64,000 bases of DNA, taken from assembly GCA_038380435.1 (NCBI GenBank), contig JAWZYU010000005.1, positions 33,626,001-33,690,000 of the forward strand, given 5' to 3'. A program made the translations under genes and the position numbers. Numbering within the stretch: position 1 is the first letter of the stretch; each line of letters opens with the position of its first letter. This document shows, one piece after another, positions 35,136 to 46,497 of the stretch. The stretch is from Ryuthela nishihirai. Lineage: Eukaryota > Arthropoda > Arachnida > Araneae > Heptathelidae. A model generated the notes under the pieces. It was given only the letters and a program-made list of their open reading frames with translations, was not told the origin of the DNA and ran no database searches.

Positions 35136-36145
35136 ATATCAACTTCATGAACATCATCATTCTCTTGCAATATCCGGTTGTTATTCAAAATTACTTTTTT
35201 TCCCCAAATAACCATCTATATCTCATTCAATCAACTTCTATCGTAGCTGATTAAGAACTTATTTGTTAGTCCAAAATCTAGATCTTGTTTGTGAATTACA
35301 GACTACAAATTGTCAATCCAAATTTTATGCCCAGAGCAGAAATGTAAATGCTTCTTCTTCAGTTATGGAGTTTTAATTCGAATAAACACTTCTTTTCTAC
35401 ATGACCTACTCCTACATTATATCTTAATTAATGTATAGAAATACATCAGTTACGAATTTTATTAGACTTGCAAGAATATATTTTGTAACAACATAAAATT
35501 TATATTAATAGCATTACTCTATATCACTGTAATGGCTAAAATAGCTTGAAACAATTAATTGAAATTATTTTATCCATAAAATTGCCTTTTTTTTTCCTTG
35601 GGTTTATATCTGATAAATAGGTGAGTCCATTGTCCTGTGGTGTTTAGTACAGGACAATAATGTCATTCAAGGATTTTTCGGTTTTGCAAATTATTTTTAG
35701 TGTGTTTTTTGTTCCAAATAATAATAAGTTTTTAATTTTTCATTGAATAATTTTTTTAAGGTTTTAATGTTGTTAATGCAAAAAATGGTGTAGCAGCATG
35801 CTTTTCGGTATAAATGTTTCTTGATATATGTTTTTTCCCCTAATTAGTCTCAGATAGGCTCAGCAATTATTGAAATTATTTGGGCCCAGGCTCAATAATT
35901 TGAGTTCGAACTAATCTCTAATAAAATGCCTGATAACACATCCATAATTTTTCAAATGCAGCAATGCATGTTATGCAAGTATGTACTGAAGCTGAAAGTA
36001 TTTGTCGCAAAAATTCAGATATTTTGGGCTTTGAATATTGGAAGAAATAAAATGCACTTTTGATGAAAAAAAAATAGCCTACAATGTAATTTTTAGGTAT
36101 CAAGGCAACGTGACAATCAGGATGTACTGAGTTATGCATTGAGAC
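35136..36145. other. Mostly unique AT-rich sequence
   Basis: At about 35520-35670 fragments (TATATCACTGTAATGG, TCCATTGTCCTGTGGTG) match one arm of the foldback at 24918. Nothing else recognised. Confidence 0.4.
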
Positions 36146-37498
36146 CTGAAGTGAAAGGGATGGGGTAGCTCAGTCGGTAGCGTGTTCCAGTTCCCAGGTT
36201 CAGGCCCCATCTAGGCTAGTGTTGAGATTAATCTCCTCAAAACTCTCCATCCTCAGTAGGGGAAACCTGTGGGCTTGGAAAGACTGCTGTTCATCAGATG
36301 GGACATTAACTTTTCCCAGGTCCAGCTATTTTTTCACTGTGATCAGGCAAAAAAAATTAACTTTAGAACTTTTTTTTTCCAAATAACTAATGAAAAGAAT
36401 TGTCATGTTATATGCCAAATTAATCAGCATTTAATTCTGGATTTTTCTGAAAATAAAATATTTAACAAAAAATTACTAGTTTTTTTTTAATAGGACTTTT
36501 TTAGAGTCATGTAGTAAAAAATTGCATCTGGCAACACAAAAATTTATTTAAAAAACACTAATAGAGAGAAATGATTATAATGCACATGAATAGAAAGTTT
36601 ATTTATTCCTGAATAAGAAAAGAAAAATTCTTTTTTAAAGTAAACATTTCTCTCTGTTTCCTAAGTTTTTTCTTCCGTACCATACTTTGAGAGAAGTCCA
36701 GGCTTGTTGCAGAGTACAATAAACAAGTCAACTTTAGAATATTTTTAATAAATAAGTAATCAACAGAAATAAGTAATGTTATATACCAAATTAAAGAGAA
36801 TTTAATTCTGAATTTTATTGAAGTAAAAAATATGAACTTTGTAGTAACATTAATTTTAATGACTTTTTACTGTGGTATTACAAAAAAAATAGGTACATAT
36901 TTCATAATTACTTCCAAAATCTTCCATTTTTAAAAATAGCAATTTTTTGTTAATTTTTAGGAGATTTTTCTAAAATTTAAGGAAAAATGTGTTGATAATA
37001 GTTCAAATCAGGTGATTGCTTCAATACAGAGTAGCATTAACAAACAAATCAGCAATACCGTATAGCACTCTAAAATATGGTATTCAGATGGCTTTATCGA
37101 ATTATTTATTTTGTAATTTAATATAATATGCATCGAATGAAAAAAGAAAATATTATTTTTCGAGCTTGAATTACCTATTTTTAAACGATATATGCAAGAA
37201 AATTTTCAAACGGCGATTTAAAAAAAATCTAAGTTTCATGTGTTGTACAAAAAACATCTATAGACATCCTTGACCTGGGAAGGGTTAGGGCTGTGGCCCC
37301 ATGTGCAGAAGTCCCTGTGTGCAATAAAGAACACACTTAGATAGCCTTGATAGAGTCTATCATCTGACTCCTAATTGCTGTCCTGTGGGTCCCTTTCTCC
37401 CAACTTATCTGAGCTATCCTTGTGACCTGGTCATTTAGCCCATTGTGTGAAAAAATGTGCTACTTGGAGGTAAAACAACCCAACTCTGAAGTGAAAGG
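36146..37498 (+). mobile_element. SINE B split by a TTAA element, 13-bp target-site duplication
   Basis: SINE parts 36159-36309 and 37285-37485 are flanked by CTGAAGTGAAAGG at 36146-36158 and 37486-37498. The head shows GGTAGCTCAGTCGGTAG with a deletion in the anticodon region, then CCCAGGTTCAGGCCCCA. The second part carries GTGGCCCCATGTGCAG and ends GAGGTAAAACAACCCAA. The insertion lies exactly at the TTAA of the conserved GACGTTAAGCCGTGG block. Confidence 0.9.
36306..37288 (-). mobile_element. piggyBac-like non-autonomous element, 975 bp
   Basis: Body 36310-37284. Left end TTAA then CTTTTCCCAGGTC; right end GACCTGGGAAGGG then TTAG (derived from TTAA). The interior is an internally deleted, inverted version of the 22165-24741 element: shared blocks include GATGGCTTTATCGAATTATT and TTTTTGTACAACACATGAAA (reverse strand). 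Non-coding. Confidence 0.85.
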
Positions 37499-37675
37499 AT
37501 ATATTTTGATGGTTTTTAATACTGTTACAGGCATTTGTGGTAGTATTATATAGGGCTGTTTGTTTAAAAATTAGTATTGTTTTCAATCTTTGTTATCTGA
37601 ATAAATTGTCAGTTTCTGAATCCAACAAAATCATTGTAGGTGAAAGGAAGATGGCAAAATGTCTGATAAGGTAAT

Positions 37676-38410
37676 GCCCACATCTCTGATCATTCAAGTT
37701 TTAGAGAAAAACCTTGATGAAATATTTAAATTTTCTCTAATCACATCATAATAATATGATACTTTCTTTCCCATTTAATTGTTATGAATTTGTAAGAATT
37801 AGATTGAAGATTTTATAGAGAAGTAAACAGTGCAGCATTAGTGTGATTAATGACAGAATAAATTACAAAAAAACGTTTTGAAAGCAGATGTAATTGGCTT
37901 TGAGCTAAGTCAGGTTGTCATCTAATGCCAGAATTACTTGAAAACATATCTGATTATCTTCCACCTTCAGCAAGACTTCAGTGTTATATCATTGGGAGGT
38001 TTGAAAAAGATCCATCTCCTGAAAATTATATGGTAGCAATCAAAATATTCTTTTACAAATGATGATTCACAAAAAAATAATGATTTTGTACAGAGGTATG
38101 AAGTACTGGTGTGATTAGTGATAATTGCGATATTTCATCAGTGCTCTTCTCTGAAACTTTGAATGATCAGAGATGTGAACAATTTCTTCAATTTTCTGGA
38201 TTCAAGTTTTGTGGGAATCATCAACTGTAAAAGAGCATTTTGATTGCTTTCATATAATTTTCAGGTGACACGTTTTTTTATCTCTCCCATTGATAATACT
38301 AAGGTATTGCTGAAGGTGGAAGATAATGAAATGTGTTCTCGTGTAATTCTAGCATCAGATGAGACCTTATTTAGCTGGAAGCCAATTACATCTGCTTTCA
38401 AATAGTTTTT
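37676..38410. repeat. Interleaved inverted repeats A-B-A'-B'
   Basis: Block A (about 37676-37745, containing CATCTCTGATCATTCAAG) is inverted at about 38105-38190. Block B (about 37880-38065, containing AGCAGATGTAATTGGCTT and ATTATCTTCCACCTTCAGCA) is inverted at about 38220-38402. The pairs interleave rather than nest. It lies about 300 bp upstream of the p66 exon and is non-coding. Confidence 0.8.
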
Positions 38411-38693
38411 TTTTTTTTCATGAAAAGACAGAAACAACTGTGATGCTGATATGGAAGAAGTTACTGTGTAAGCCAGTGCACCATTGTAGAAAACCTCTCA
38501 TATTATGTGCTTAGTGATTTTGTTCTTTTTTCTCATACTGCAAACCAGACAGTGGGGACAAAATTATTATTGTAATATTTGGTTGTTTCAATTATTTTGG
38601 AACTGTGATAATATTGCTATTTCAGTAAGTTATGGTTATTTGATTTTTCTTAAGTTTCTGCTGAAAATTGTTAATTTTGCTGTTATACTTCAG

Positions 38694-38767
38694 GTAGCAA
38701 ATTCTACATTGGACGAGAAACAGGAAAAGATGGACACTGAAGTTGAAACTTCGGACTCAGCTGTTAA
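38694..38767 (+). CDS. simj: p66/GATAD2 (simjang) exon, N-terminal
   Basis: A 74-nt exon bounded by acceptor TTATACTTCAG (ending 38693) and donor GTAAGG (38768). It encodes VANSTLDEKQEKMDTEVETS and then DSAV plus two bases (AA) of a lysine codon. The next exon at 51499 begins with the G that completes AAG, so the phase (2) agrees across 12.7 kb. If no upstream exon is coding, translation would start at the methionine at 38730. The peptide itself is acidic, disordered-looking and not diagnostic; the assignment rests on phase and on the next exon. Confidence 0.65.
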
Positions 38768-38925
38768 GTAAGGAAATATTGTATTGGTTAATACAGTTTT
38801 ATGATTTCTAAACAAATAATATATAATTTAGTATATGGTATACCATATGTACAGGATGTAACATTTTTTGGGTTTTATCAGTAAAATAAAATGTATTTTT
38901 GTAATAGTTTGTGCTTTTTTTTATA

Positions 38926-40388
38926 TACACTGGTTTTTATAAATTAAGGAAAAATGAGAAAAATAGCAATAATTAGCCAAAAAAAATTGTGTGATCCTCA
39001 CCAAACTTGTTCATGTAATCACTAAAGTAATGCCAAGAGCATATCGTATGGAAAGTAGTCTAGTTGTGTCAATTTGCATAATCGAATAGTGACAAAAGCT
39101 GGTGTTGTGGAGTGGATCATTGTTTTGTGTTGTAAATGTGAGTGAAGAAATTCATAATAGCCATTTTGTAGGAATGACCTTGAGACATCATTTACCAAAT
39201 GAAACTGCAGTGGAGAGCAATTGGCTGGCTCGAAGCAGGCCAAAGTCAGTCAGAAATGGCACGATGGCTGAATGCGAGTCCTTCTGTAGTCCATAGACCA
39301 TGGAATCATCCCACTCTGTTAGCATGGATTCTATGTCTTGGAGGTTTAGCCAAGGAAGGACTGCTGTACAAGGCTGATATCTACGATTAACAGCACAAAG
39401 GAGCAGGATGTCTACTCCCTCTCAGTCACAATCTTGTAGCAGCCACTGGGAGGGTTGTATCAGCTTCTGCTGTACATAAAAGGCTTCACGAGGGAGGTGT
39501 GTACACTAGAAGGCCAGTAGTTTGTATACTCGCATCACAGGAGAGAGCAGTTGAATTGGGCATGCATGCATGCATGTTAACTGGACAGAAGAGCAATGGA
39601 GCTCTGTATTATTCACAGATGAGTTCAGATATTGCTTGCAGAGTGATTCCGGATATTGTTGATATGGAGAGAATGAGGTACCCGTTATCATCCCAGTAAC
39701 ATCTGTCAAAGAGACGGTTACGGCGGAGGTAGTGTGTGTGTTTGGGGTGGCATTTCCTTAGGTGAATGCACAGACTTCTATGTGTTAACGAGTGGGAACC
39801 TCAATGCTCAAAGGTATAGAGATGACATCCTGGACCCTTGTGTACATTCTTATGCTGGTGCAATAGGTGAAACATTCATCTTATAAGATGATAATGCTTG
39901 TCCACACAGTGCTCGTCTAGTGGAACAATACCTTCAATATGTGACCATTATGCACATGGAGCTCGATCTCTCGATCTAAATCTGATTGAGCATGTGTGGG
40001 ATGCTCTAGGGAGACATGTTGCTGCCCTCAACCTGCCACCTGCAACTAAGGGGGAGCTTATTACTGCTTTAAAGGAACAATGGTCGTTACTCCATAATGA
40101 GCTGATTCACAACATCATAAACATCACTGTCATGCCTGCATTGCTGTAAGGGGTGACCACACTCCTTATTAAAGAACTTTATCCATTGCATTCTGACACC
40201 TCAGTTTTTGACAAGTTCCTGTAAGTGTTATTTTTTGACAAAAAATGTTTCTAGTATAAAATATTTTATGCCATTCTGAAACTATCATTGTAATTAATGT
40301 TTTCATCAAATTTCATTAAAATAATTCATATAGTTTTTTGTTTATCATAATTTTTCTGCATTTTCTGTAATTTATGGAAACCAGTATA
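38926..40388 (+). mobile_element. Tc1-type transposon with TA duplication
   Basis: Body 38928-40386 between TA dinucleotides. Left end CACTGGTTTTTATAAATTA is mirrored by TAATTTATGGAAACCAGTA at the right end, with the similarity continuing inward about 30 bp. Length 1.46 kb fits the family. It lies in the intron immediately after the 38694 exon. Confidence 0.85.
39199..40149 (+). pseudogene. Tc1-like transposase, broken
   Basis: N-terminal HTH: RAIGWLEAGQSQSEMARWLN and ASPSVVHR (39211-39290). Catalytic parts across frameshifts: FTDES (about 39615), DDNACPHSARLVEQYLQY (about 39889, second Asp) and LDLNLIEHVWDALGRHVAAL (about 39980, Glu of DD34E). The C-terminus PPATKGELITALKEQW is intact. Frameshifts near 39290, 39540, 39700 and 39940 inactivate it. 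Confidence 0.85.
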
Positions 40389-40674
40389 GAATAGAAAAGA
40401 TTAAATTAGTGTACTGTTGATTTGCTTGAGCTTGTAATTTGCTAACACTAAATAGGCACAGATGAAGATAAAGAACGATTATTAATTATTCTATGTTATG
40501 TGGTAGTTCATGCATGTTGCTATGCAAATCTGGGATGCAGCAGTGTATTAAATTAATACAGGCAGTTCTTGTTATGAAGAATTAATTTGTTACAAAATAT
40601 TTGTTAAACAAAAATGAAAGCCTCAATTAATATAAGAGAAAGTAGTTTTTTAATTCCTGACATGCTGCATAATA

Positions 40675-41490
40675 AATAAGTACCCCTTCAAGCAGCTGCT
40701 TGTCGCAGAGGTCTGACAGGAGGATGGCGGGGCCTCAACAGAAAAAGAACACCAACTATTGGTTCCTGAGGGTTGTTAATTTGAATGTACCTACAGCTCC
40801 CCGCAGGTAAGGAAATATGCTTATGATTCTTTTCTTATATTGGGCTTTCGGCATTGGGGAATAGACTCCTTATTGAAGAGTGATGACAAACTCAAAATTA
40901 TACAATGGTTAATGAAGGTATTTACATATGTCTCCATGAGAACTGATGCTAACTACTGGCTTATGACACATTTACAAACAACTGTGAGACAGTGTTTAAC
41001 AGGCTGCATCTTATACATGCACTTAAGAGGAAAATCTTTAGACTCTTGAAATAAATATTCATAGAGCTCTACCAGTTCAGTTGGCTACCATCAGAACTGC
41101 GTGATGTTGATGACGGGACATCCGGCACTCCTCATGCAAGTGTTGTCAATCCAGTCCCATGGGATGGTCAATTCATCTGCTTTCCAAGGTGAAGGAGTTA
41201 CAGCCAAAGCAAATGATTGCCAATGATCAAGGGAAATAAAGATATCTTGCTAATTGCAGCAAGACACATCAACCATAAACTGCCTTTGCCAGGTGTGTGA
41301 AAAAGGAGGCAGTTTTTCATAAAGAATTACATTTCTGTACAGAGAATGGCCAAATAAAAATATATACATAAAATGATAAAAAAGAACAATAGAATAATGT
41401 GAAAACCTGACACCAACATCCATGCCTTACCTGAGGCTCAAACCTGGATCCCTTTGATCAGTAAAGCACATTTGGCCACAGGACAGCTAC
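40675..41490 (-). mobile_element. SINE A, internally deleted and split by an insertion
   Basis: The 3' part lies at 40675-40756 (CAAGCAGCTGCTTGTCGCAG ... CCTCAACAGAAAAAGAACACC) and the head at 41410-41490 (CATCCATGCCTTACCTGAGG, TTGATCAGTA, CCACAGGACAG). ACACCAAC occurs at both edges of the gap (40749-40756 and 41410-41417), as expected for an insertion with an 8-bp target duplication. Confidence 0.7.
40757..41409. mobile_element. 653-bp insertion of unknown type with 8-bp direct repeats
   Basis: Bounded by ACACCAAC on each side within a SINE A. The ends (TATTGGTTCC... and ...GTGAAAACCTG) show no clear inverted repeat. Translations in several frames are not recognised. An 8-bp duplication fits hAT, Merlin or P-type transposition; the class remains open. 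Confidence 0.45.
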
Positions 41491-41700
41491 TGCATAATAG
41501 CAAAATATATAATTTTTAAAATCTATACAAGAATACATTTATTAATATTAAAAATATTGTAGATACATTAAAAAATTGCTGATGCATTAATATTATTTTT
41601 AAGTGATCTGTTGTGAATTTAAAAGAATTGATACAAAGTATTGTACAGAAGTAATTTTACTGGAGAAACATTAGCAATGCACATGTTATTGTATCATCTT

Positions 41701-42111
41701 CCTCCTCCTCAAGAGGGGCGGGGGTGGCTCAGTCGGTAGCGCGCCAGGCTCGTAATCTGTAGTTCACAGGTTCGAGTCCCAGCTGGGTCAGCGTTGAGAT
41801 TTATCTCCGCAAAATTCCCCGCCCTGCCCACGGTCAGTAGGGGACACCGATGGGCTTGGAAAGGCCGCCGTCCGTCGGATGGGACGTTAAGCCGTGGTCC
41901 CGTGTGTGGGAGAGCCATACCCTGTGCACGTTAAAGAACACGCTGGATGGCCTTGACGGGAGGCTACCATCTGTCTCCCAACAGCTATTCCAGTGGGTCC
42001 CCTCCCCCAACCTTCTCTGAGCCTTCGGGGTCCATGTGACCTGGCCATTTAGCCCATGGTGTGCAAAAAAGTGCCGCTCAGAGGTAAAACAACCCAACCC
42101 TCCTCCTCAAG
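41701..42111 (+). mobile_element. SINE B, intact, 13-bp target-site duplication
   Basis: Body 41714-42098 between CCTCCTCCTCAAG at 41701-41713 and 42099-42111. A box GTGGCTCAGTCGGTAGCGCG and B box GGTTCGAGTCCC are intact. It sits in the 3' tail of an inverted RTE LINE (the CATC/CCTC-rich repeat). Confidence 0.95.
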
Positions 42112-42506
42112 CAGCCATGGGCTATGGAGATTCAACTAGATTGTGCAATTTATATCTTCAAACATATCTGTCCTGAGCTATATCTGCTGCATCTAGCCAC
42201 TGTATACCAATTCTAATAAGGTCGTGTTTGACATTGTCTGCCCACCGCATCCTAGGTCTCCCCCTATTTCTGAGACTTTTAGACGGTTCCTAACCCTATT
42301 TGCTAATCTATAATTATGCATATGGGCAACATGGCCAAACCAGTGGAGTCTCTGCACAATATGCTGTTTAAAGAAGGTTGCAGACTCCTTTGCCTAACCT
42401 CATCATTACTCACAAAGTTGAATCACCTGATACCCAAGGTACTGTGTAAGCATCTAGAATCAAAAGCATCCACTTCCTGTTGTTTGCAAATGGTTCAAGT
42501 TTCACG

Positions 42507-43838
42507 TGGGCTGAACATTTCAATGAGACCAATGGTTCTCAACCTTTTATGCTTCACATACCCCCCGGAAATGTGTATATAAATGGCATACATCTTGTAT
42601 AGATAGATAAAACTATAATTATAGTATAACAATGGGAATAAAATAAAACATATATATATAACATATCTAGCAACTTTTGAGCTCTCACGGCATACCCCAA
42701 AAATTTTTACCGCGTACACCATGTTGAGAATCCTTATTTTAAACAATTCTTGGTTCTATTCCCATTGTTTGTAATGGTGACAGATGCATTACTTGCTTTA
42801 ATGTTGGCCCTGTATCAGTCTGAAGTTATTTTGGCTATTTCTAAACTTAAATTCATAAATCTCCAGGGGTAGATGAAATTACTACTGAAATGCTTCGAAC
42901 TGGGAATGTTTCAGTTACCATATGGATGACTGAAATTTTGAATATCTTTTATGATAAAGGCATTGTTCCTAAGGATTTTACCAGAGCTATTATTCTATTT
43001 TTAAAAAAGGTGGTCACAATTCTTGTGATAACTTTAAAGCTATCATCCTACTTTCTGTTCCAGATAAAGTTCTTTGCAGGATAGTGCTTAATAGAATTCA
43101 GAATTTGGTTGATGGACAACTGCGTGATAAACAGTGTGGATTTTGAAGTGGTAGGGAATGTGTAAATATGATTTTTTTTCACTTAGGCAGATTCTTGAGA
43201 AATGTTTAAGAGTTTCAGAAACCTTTCGATACTAGCTTTGTTGTTTCAAAAAGGCTTTTAACTCGGTTGATCATGAGATCATGTGACATACCAGACAAGT
43301 AAGTTAATATAATGAAAGCTCTCTATCATAACACAGAGTCGTGTGTGAGAGTTGGTAAGGCTTATAGCAATTAGTTTAGCATTGCTTCTGGTGTTTGACA
43401 AGGGTTCATTTTGTCTCCTTTTCTCATTATTTTGGTTATTGATTATGTTATACGAAATTCACTGCAAGTAAAAGAGTTTGGCTTTAAATGATGTAGATTT
43501 CTGAAAATTTCTGATTTCGTTTATGCTGATGATTTAGCCCTTTTGACAAATGATGTTGATGAGATCAGCTCTTTCGTTAGAATTGTTGATGAGACTGGTA
43601 ACAGAGTAGGTTTGATGATAAACAGATAAAAAACAAAAGTAATGAAAATTGGTCAGACAGGCTGTAGTACAGTTAATCTGAATAGTTCCACTCTTGAGCA
43701 GGTGTATCAGTTTTAATTATCTTGGGAGCTATGTAACAGATATTAGTGATGTGCAGCATGAGATTAACAGATGAATATGGATTACTGCTGGGACTTTTTA
43801 ACAAGTTATGGAGAGAGTGGAGAAATAGGTGTATATTT
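42507..43838 (+). pseudogene. RTE reverse transcriptase segment, heavily decayed
   Basis: Readable pieces: LRTGNVSVTIWMTEILNIFY and DKGIVPKDFTRAI (42890-42990), CVNM/FFHLGRFLRNV region (43150-43210), QGFILSPF (about 43400), YADDLALLTNDVD (about 43522), INR then a stop (43620). Stops and indels every 100-150 bp. Confidence 0.75.
42529..42735. mobile_element. hAT-type MITE, about 207 bp
   Basis: Ends GGTTCTCAACCTTTTATGCT and CATGTTGAGAATCC are inverted, the GTGGTTCTCAA type common in hAT MITEs. The interior TATAGATAGATAAAACTATA and CAATGGGAATAAAATAAAAC is shared with the copy at 63517. It lies within the inverted RTE segment, whose homology continues on both sides. Confidence 0.75.
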
Positions 43839-44585
43839 ATATATATTTTCAGGTATTAGGCAAATAATAAATTTTACCTGAAAATTTGGCTTATTTTTCA
43901 ATTCTGGGATTTTAACCCAAATTTGAAAAAAAATTTGGGTATATCCCACCCCAGTGGGAGTTTTTTTAACCCATAAAAGTCATAACCCTATGTTTGTGTC
44001 ATAAGTCATCAATCAGTTGCTTGTAATATACTATTTGTGTCTAAATACTGAAGGCACATTTGTTATAGACAGCATTCTTATAATTTGTGAAATTTGCACA
44101 GTGAGAGACTACTAAATGTAAAACAGTGGTTGTTTTAAACTTTTACTCTATCCAGTTTTTGATTCTGCTATCTTCATGTTACCCTTAGAAATAGTCCCTC
44201 CCCTTCAGGGAAAAATTCACAAATTAGCCTTTCACTATGAATTATATTATGTAGTGTACTTCAGATATCAGTAATTCATTGCAGGTATCATTTGACATGA
44301 ACTGTTTTTATTTCATTCATTTATGTGCACCTAAAACAATAAAATGGTAAGCACTGAAGTGAAGCTCATAGCCATGCTTTTTTTTAAATCATTTTCAGGT
44401 TAAAAAAAATTGGAACATTATTCTGAAGTAACTAATAATCAGAAATAGTTCATGCATTTATTTTGCATAATAAAATCATAAGGAATTCTAAAAAGGGATA
44501 ACTAATTAAAACTAACTTAAAATTTTTTGTTGTTGGGCAATAAAATTTTAAACTTTATCCTTCAAAATATTTGCATGTTAAAAGT
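43839..44585. other. AT-rich spacer
   Basis: Contains a short palindrome ACCCAAATTT...AAATTTGGGT (43915-43940). No gene recognised. Confidence 0.4.
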
Positions 44586-44589
44586 TTTT

Positions 44590-45840
44590 AAGAGAAATCT
44601 CGGAAGCTTTTTGGAGCAAGGACAGTGCTCCATCTTCAGTGAAGTGACACTCTGTGGTGACATTAGGGCTATTTAAAGCTTCTTTCCACATGTCACGAAG
44701 GGTAATTCCAGTGTCGCGGTTGCATGTGGGGCAGATGAGGTCATTATTTCACTAGCCTCGTGGACTATGGTTCCATAGGAAGTGGATGCATGTGCAAGCA
44801 GTGAGGCATGCTCCCAGTCTATTGTTGCCGTGTGTTGTACTGCTAGCTCAGCAGCGGCCATCGTTAGCTTGTTTTGGCTGACATCTGTTTGATGCTCTGC
44901 GAACCTCTTGTAAAAAACATGGTTTTTCTGATGTAGTAGACAACAGAATTATCCGGCAAATGTAGGGGAAATCGGTATAGCTCGATATTTGAAGTAGGCT
45001 AAATTTTTCTCTGTCCCTTTTGATAATTTACTTCAGATTTGGAGCTGGGCTGAAAGCAATTTTGATATTTTGGGCTCTGAGTAATTTGAAGACTGATTCG
45101 CATAGGACAGGAACGTAAGAAATAGGTCAGGCAAAGGTTGCACATTTGGGGTTAGTGATTGGGAGGAGAGCCGAATTTCTTCTGTTTTCATTTCTTTATT
45201 TATTGATTAGCTTTTCTATTGTTGTTGGGTGGAAGCTATGGGATGCAGGAATGGATATTTTGAATTTCTTTTTCAAGCAACTGCTTGTTTAAAGATATGG
45301 TGATTGCAATTTTGTATGCCCATGGGGTGCATGAGTCTGCCTGTATGACGGAGGGGATGTAGGTAGGCTTTCGGTATACTGACGTCATCAAGGCTCCTGC
45401 ATCATCTTTTTGGATGAAAACATTTAAATAGGGAATGGCACTGCTGTTTTCCTCTTCCTTCGTAAAACGTATCATAAGATATATATATATATGTTGGCAG
45501 AGTCAATGAGGCAGTTTAATTACTCATTGCTGCCATTCCAAATTAAAAATATATCTTCGACATAGCAATATCAGAACAAGGATAAAATTGCTGCCGAGTT
45601 GAATAATTTTGTTTCTAGGTCTTGAAGGGCAATCTCAGATAAGATGCTGGAAAGGGGTGAGCCCATGGGGGCCCCTGAGTCCTGCACATAGAATTGGTTG
45701 CTGAACTGGAAATAGTTGTTTTTGGTGATGAGTTTTAGAGCCTCATGAATGGCATTGATTTCAGGAAGAGAAAATTTTTGCGTTTCAATAATTTTTGTCT
45801 GAAATAACATGATTGCATCAAAAACTGGAATGGATGGGAA
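44590..45840 (-). mobile_element. Penelope-like retroelement, 5'-truncated, inactive
   Basis: On the minus strand the reverse transcriptase reads FYVQDSGAPMGSPLSSILSE (about 45690), then CYVEDIFLIWNGSNE (about 45570), then IRFTKEEENSSAIPYLNVFI (about 45470), GALMTSVYRKPTYIPSVIQA. The active site is YVED instead of YVDD, a D-to-E change. Downstream (44950-44680), HQTDVSQNKL and AELAVQHTATIDWEHASLLA match the C-terminal GIY-YIG endonuclease region. The end EDGALSLLQKASEIS (about 44640-44590) is typical of these elements. Frameshifts near 45480 and 45050. Confidence 0.85.
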
Positions 45841-46495
45841 TAAAGAGACTATGCCAAGTGTGACTAATTTGCTTTCATAAAAGTAAAATTTTATTGTAAT
45901 TTTTCACTTGGCTTCAATAAACAATATTTTAGTTAAAATGCTGAATTTAAATAAAGATTTAATCTATAAACACTGTAGGTTATGTCACAAATTTCCCAAA
46001 ATATTATTTCCTTTGAGTTTTCTAGTAAGTCATTATTTCTTTTTTTCCAATATCTAATGTGGCTGGTTTTTTAAAGAGATCACATACTGGCTCCCGTATT
46101 TGCATTTGATAAGGACATCCATCATGAAAACTTTATCTTTGGTCTACAAAAGTGATTGCAAATCAGTAAGATTCAAATAATTAATTGAAGAGGTCAACAT
46201 TACAGTTAGTAATGTGGTTTTCAGTCCCAACCTGTAATTCAAAAAGATCCTTGCTCACTGTTCTTAGAGGGTGTAACTGATCATTCATCCTTAACAAGAC
46301 AAATATGCCTGTTCATCTTTTCATCATGTGTCCTAAATGAGATACACCTCCTATCTAATTCATTATAACTCTGTAATGGTAAGTCAGAGAGATAGGCCAG
46401 TTAGTTACTTCATAGATATGCTTTAGGTAACATCTCTGGCAGGCTTAGCTCAATTTTGCCATTTTTCAATTTAAGCCTATTTCATGTTTTAGCGA
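45841..46495. other. Unrecognised spacer
   Basis: No coding or repeat family recognised. Confidence 0.35.
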
Positions 46496-46497
46496 CA

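Larger units (their letters stand above)
41695..43838 (-). mobile_element. RTE-type LINE with 5' inversion (twin-priming structure)
   Basis: 42504 down to 42112, plus the tail at 41695-41713, is the 3' end of the RTE LINE on the minus strand (CATGTTGCCCATATGCATAA and similar match 34870-34890). At 42505 the orientation flips: 42505-43838 is an internal part of the same LINE on the + strand (AEHF, EITTEMLRTGNVSVTIWMTE, DFTRAI, YADDLALLTNDVDEI at about 43520). The inverted part corresponds to 33270-34626 of the better copy and the 3' part to 34690-35100, leaving a gap of about 60 bp. A hAT-like MITE and a SINE B are inserted. Confidence 0.8.
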
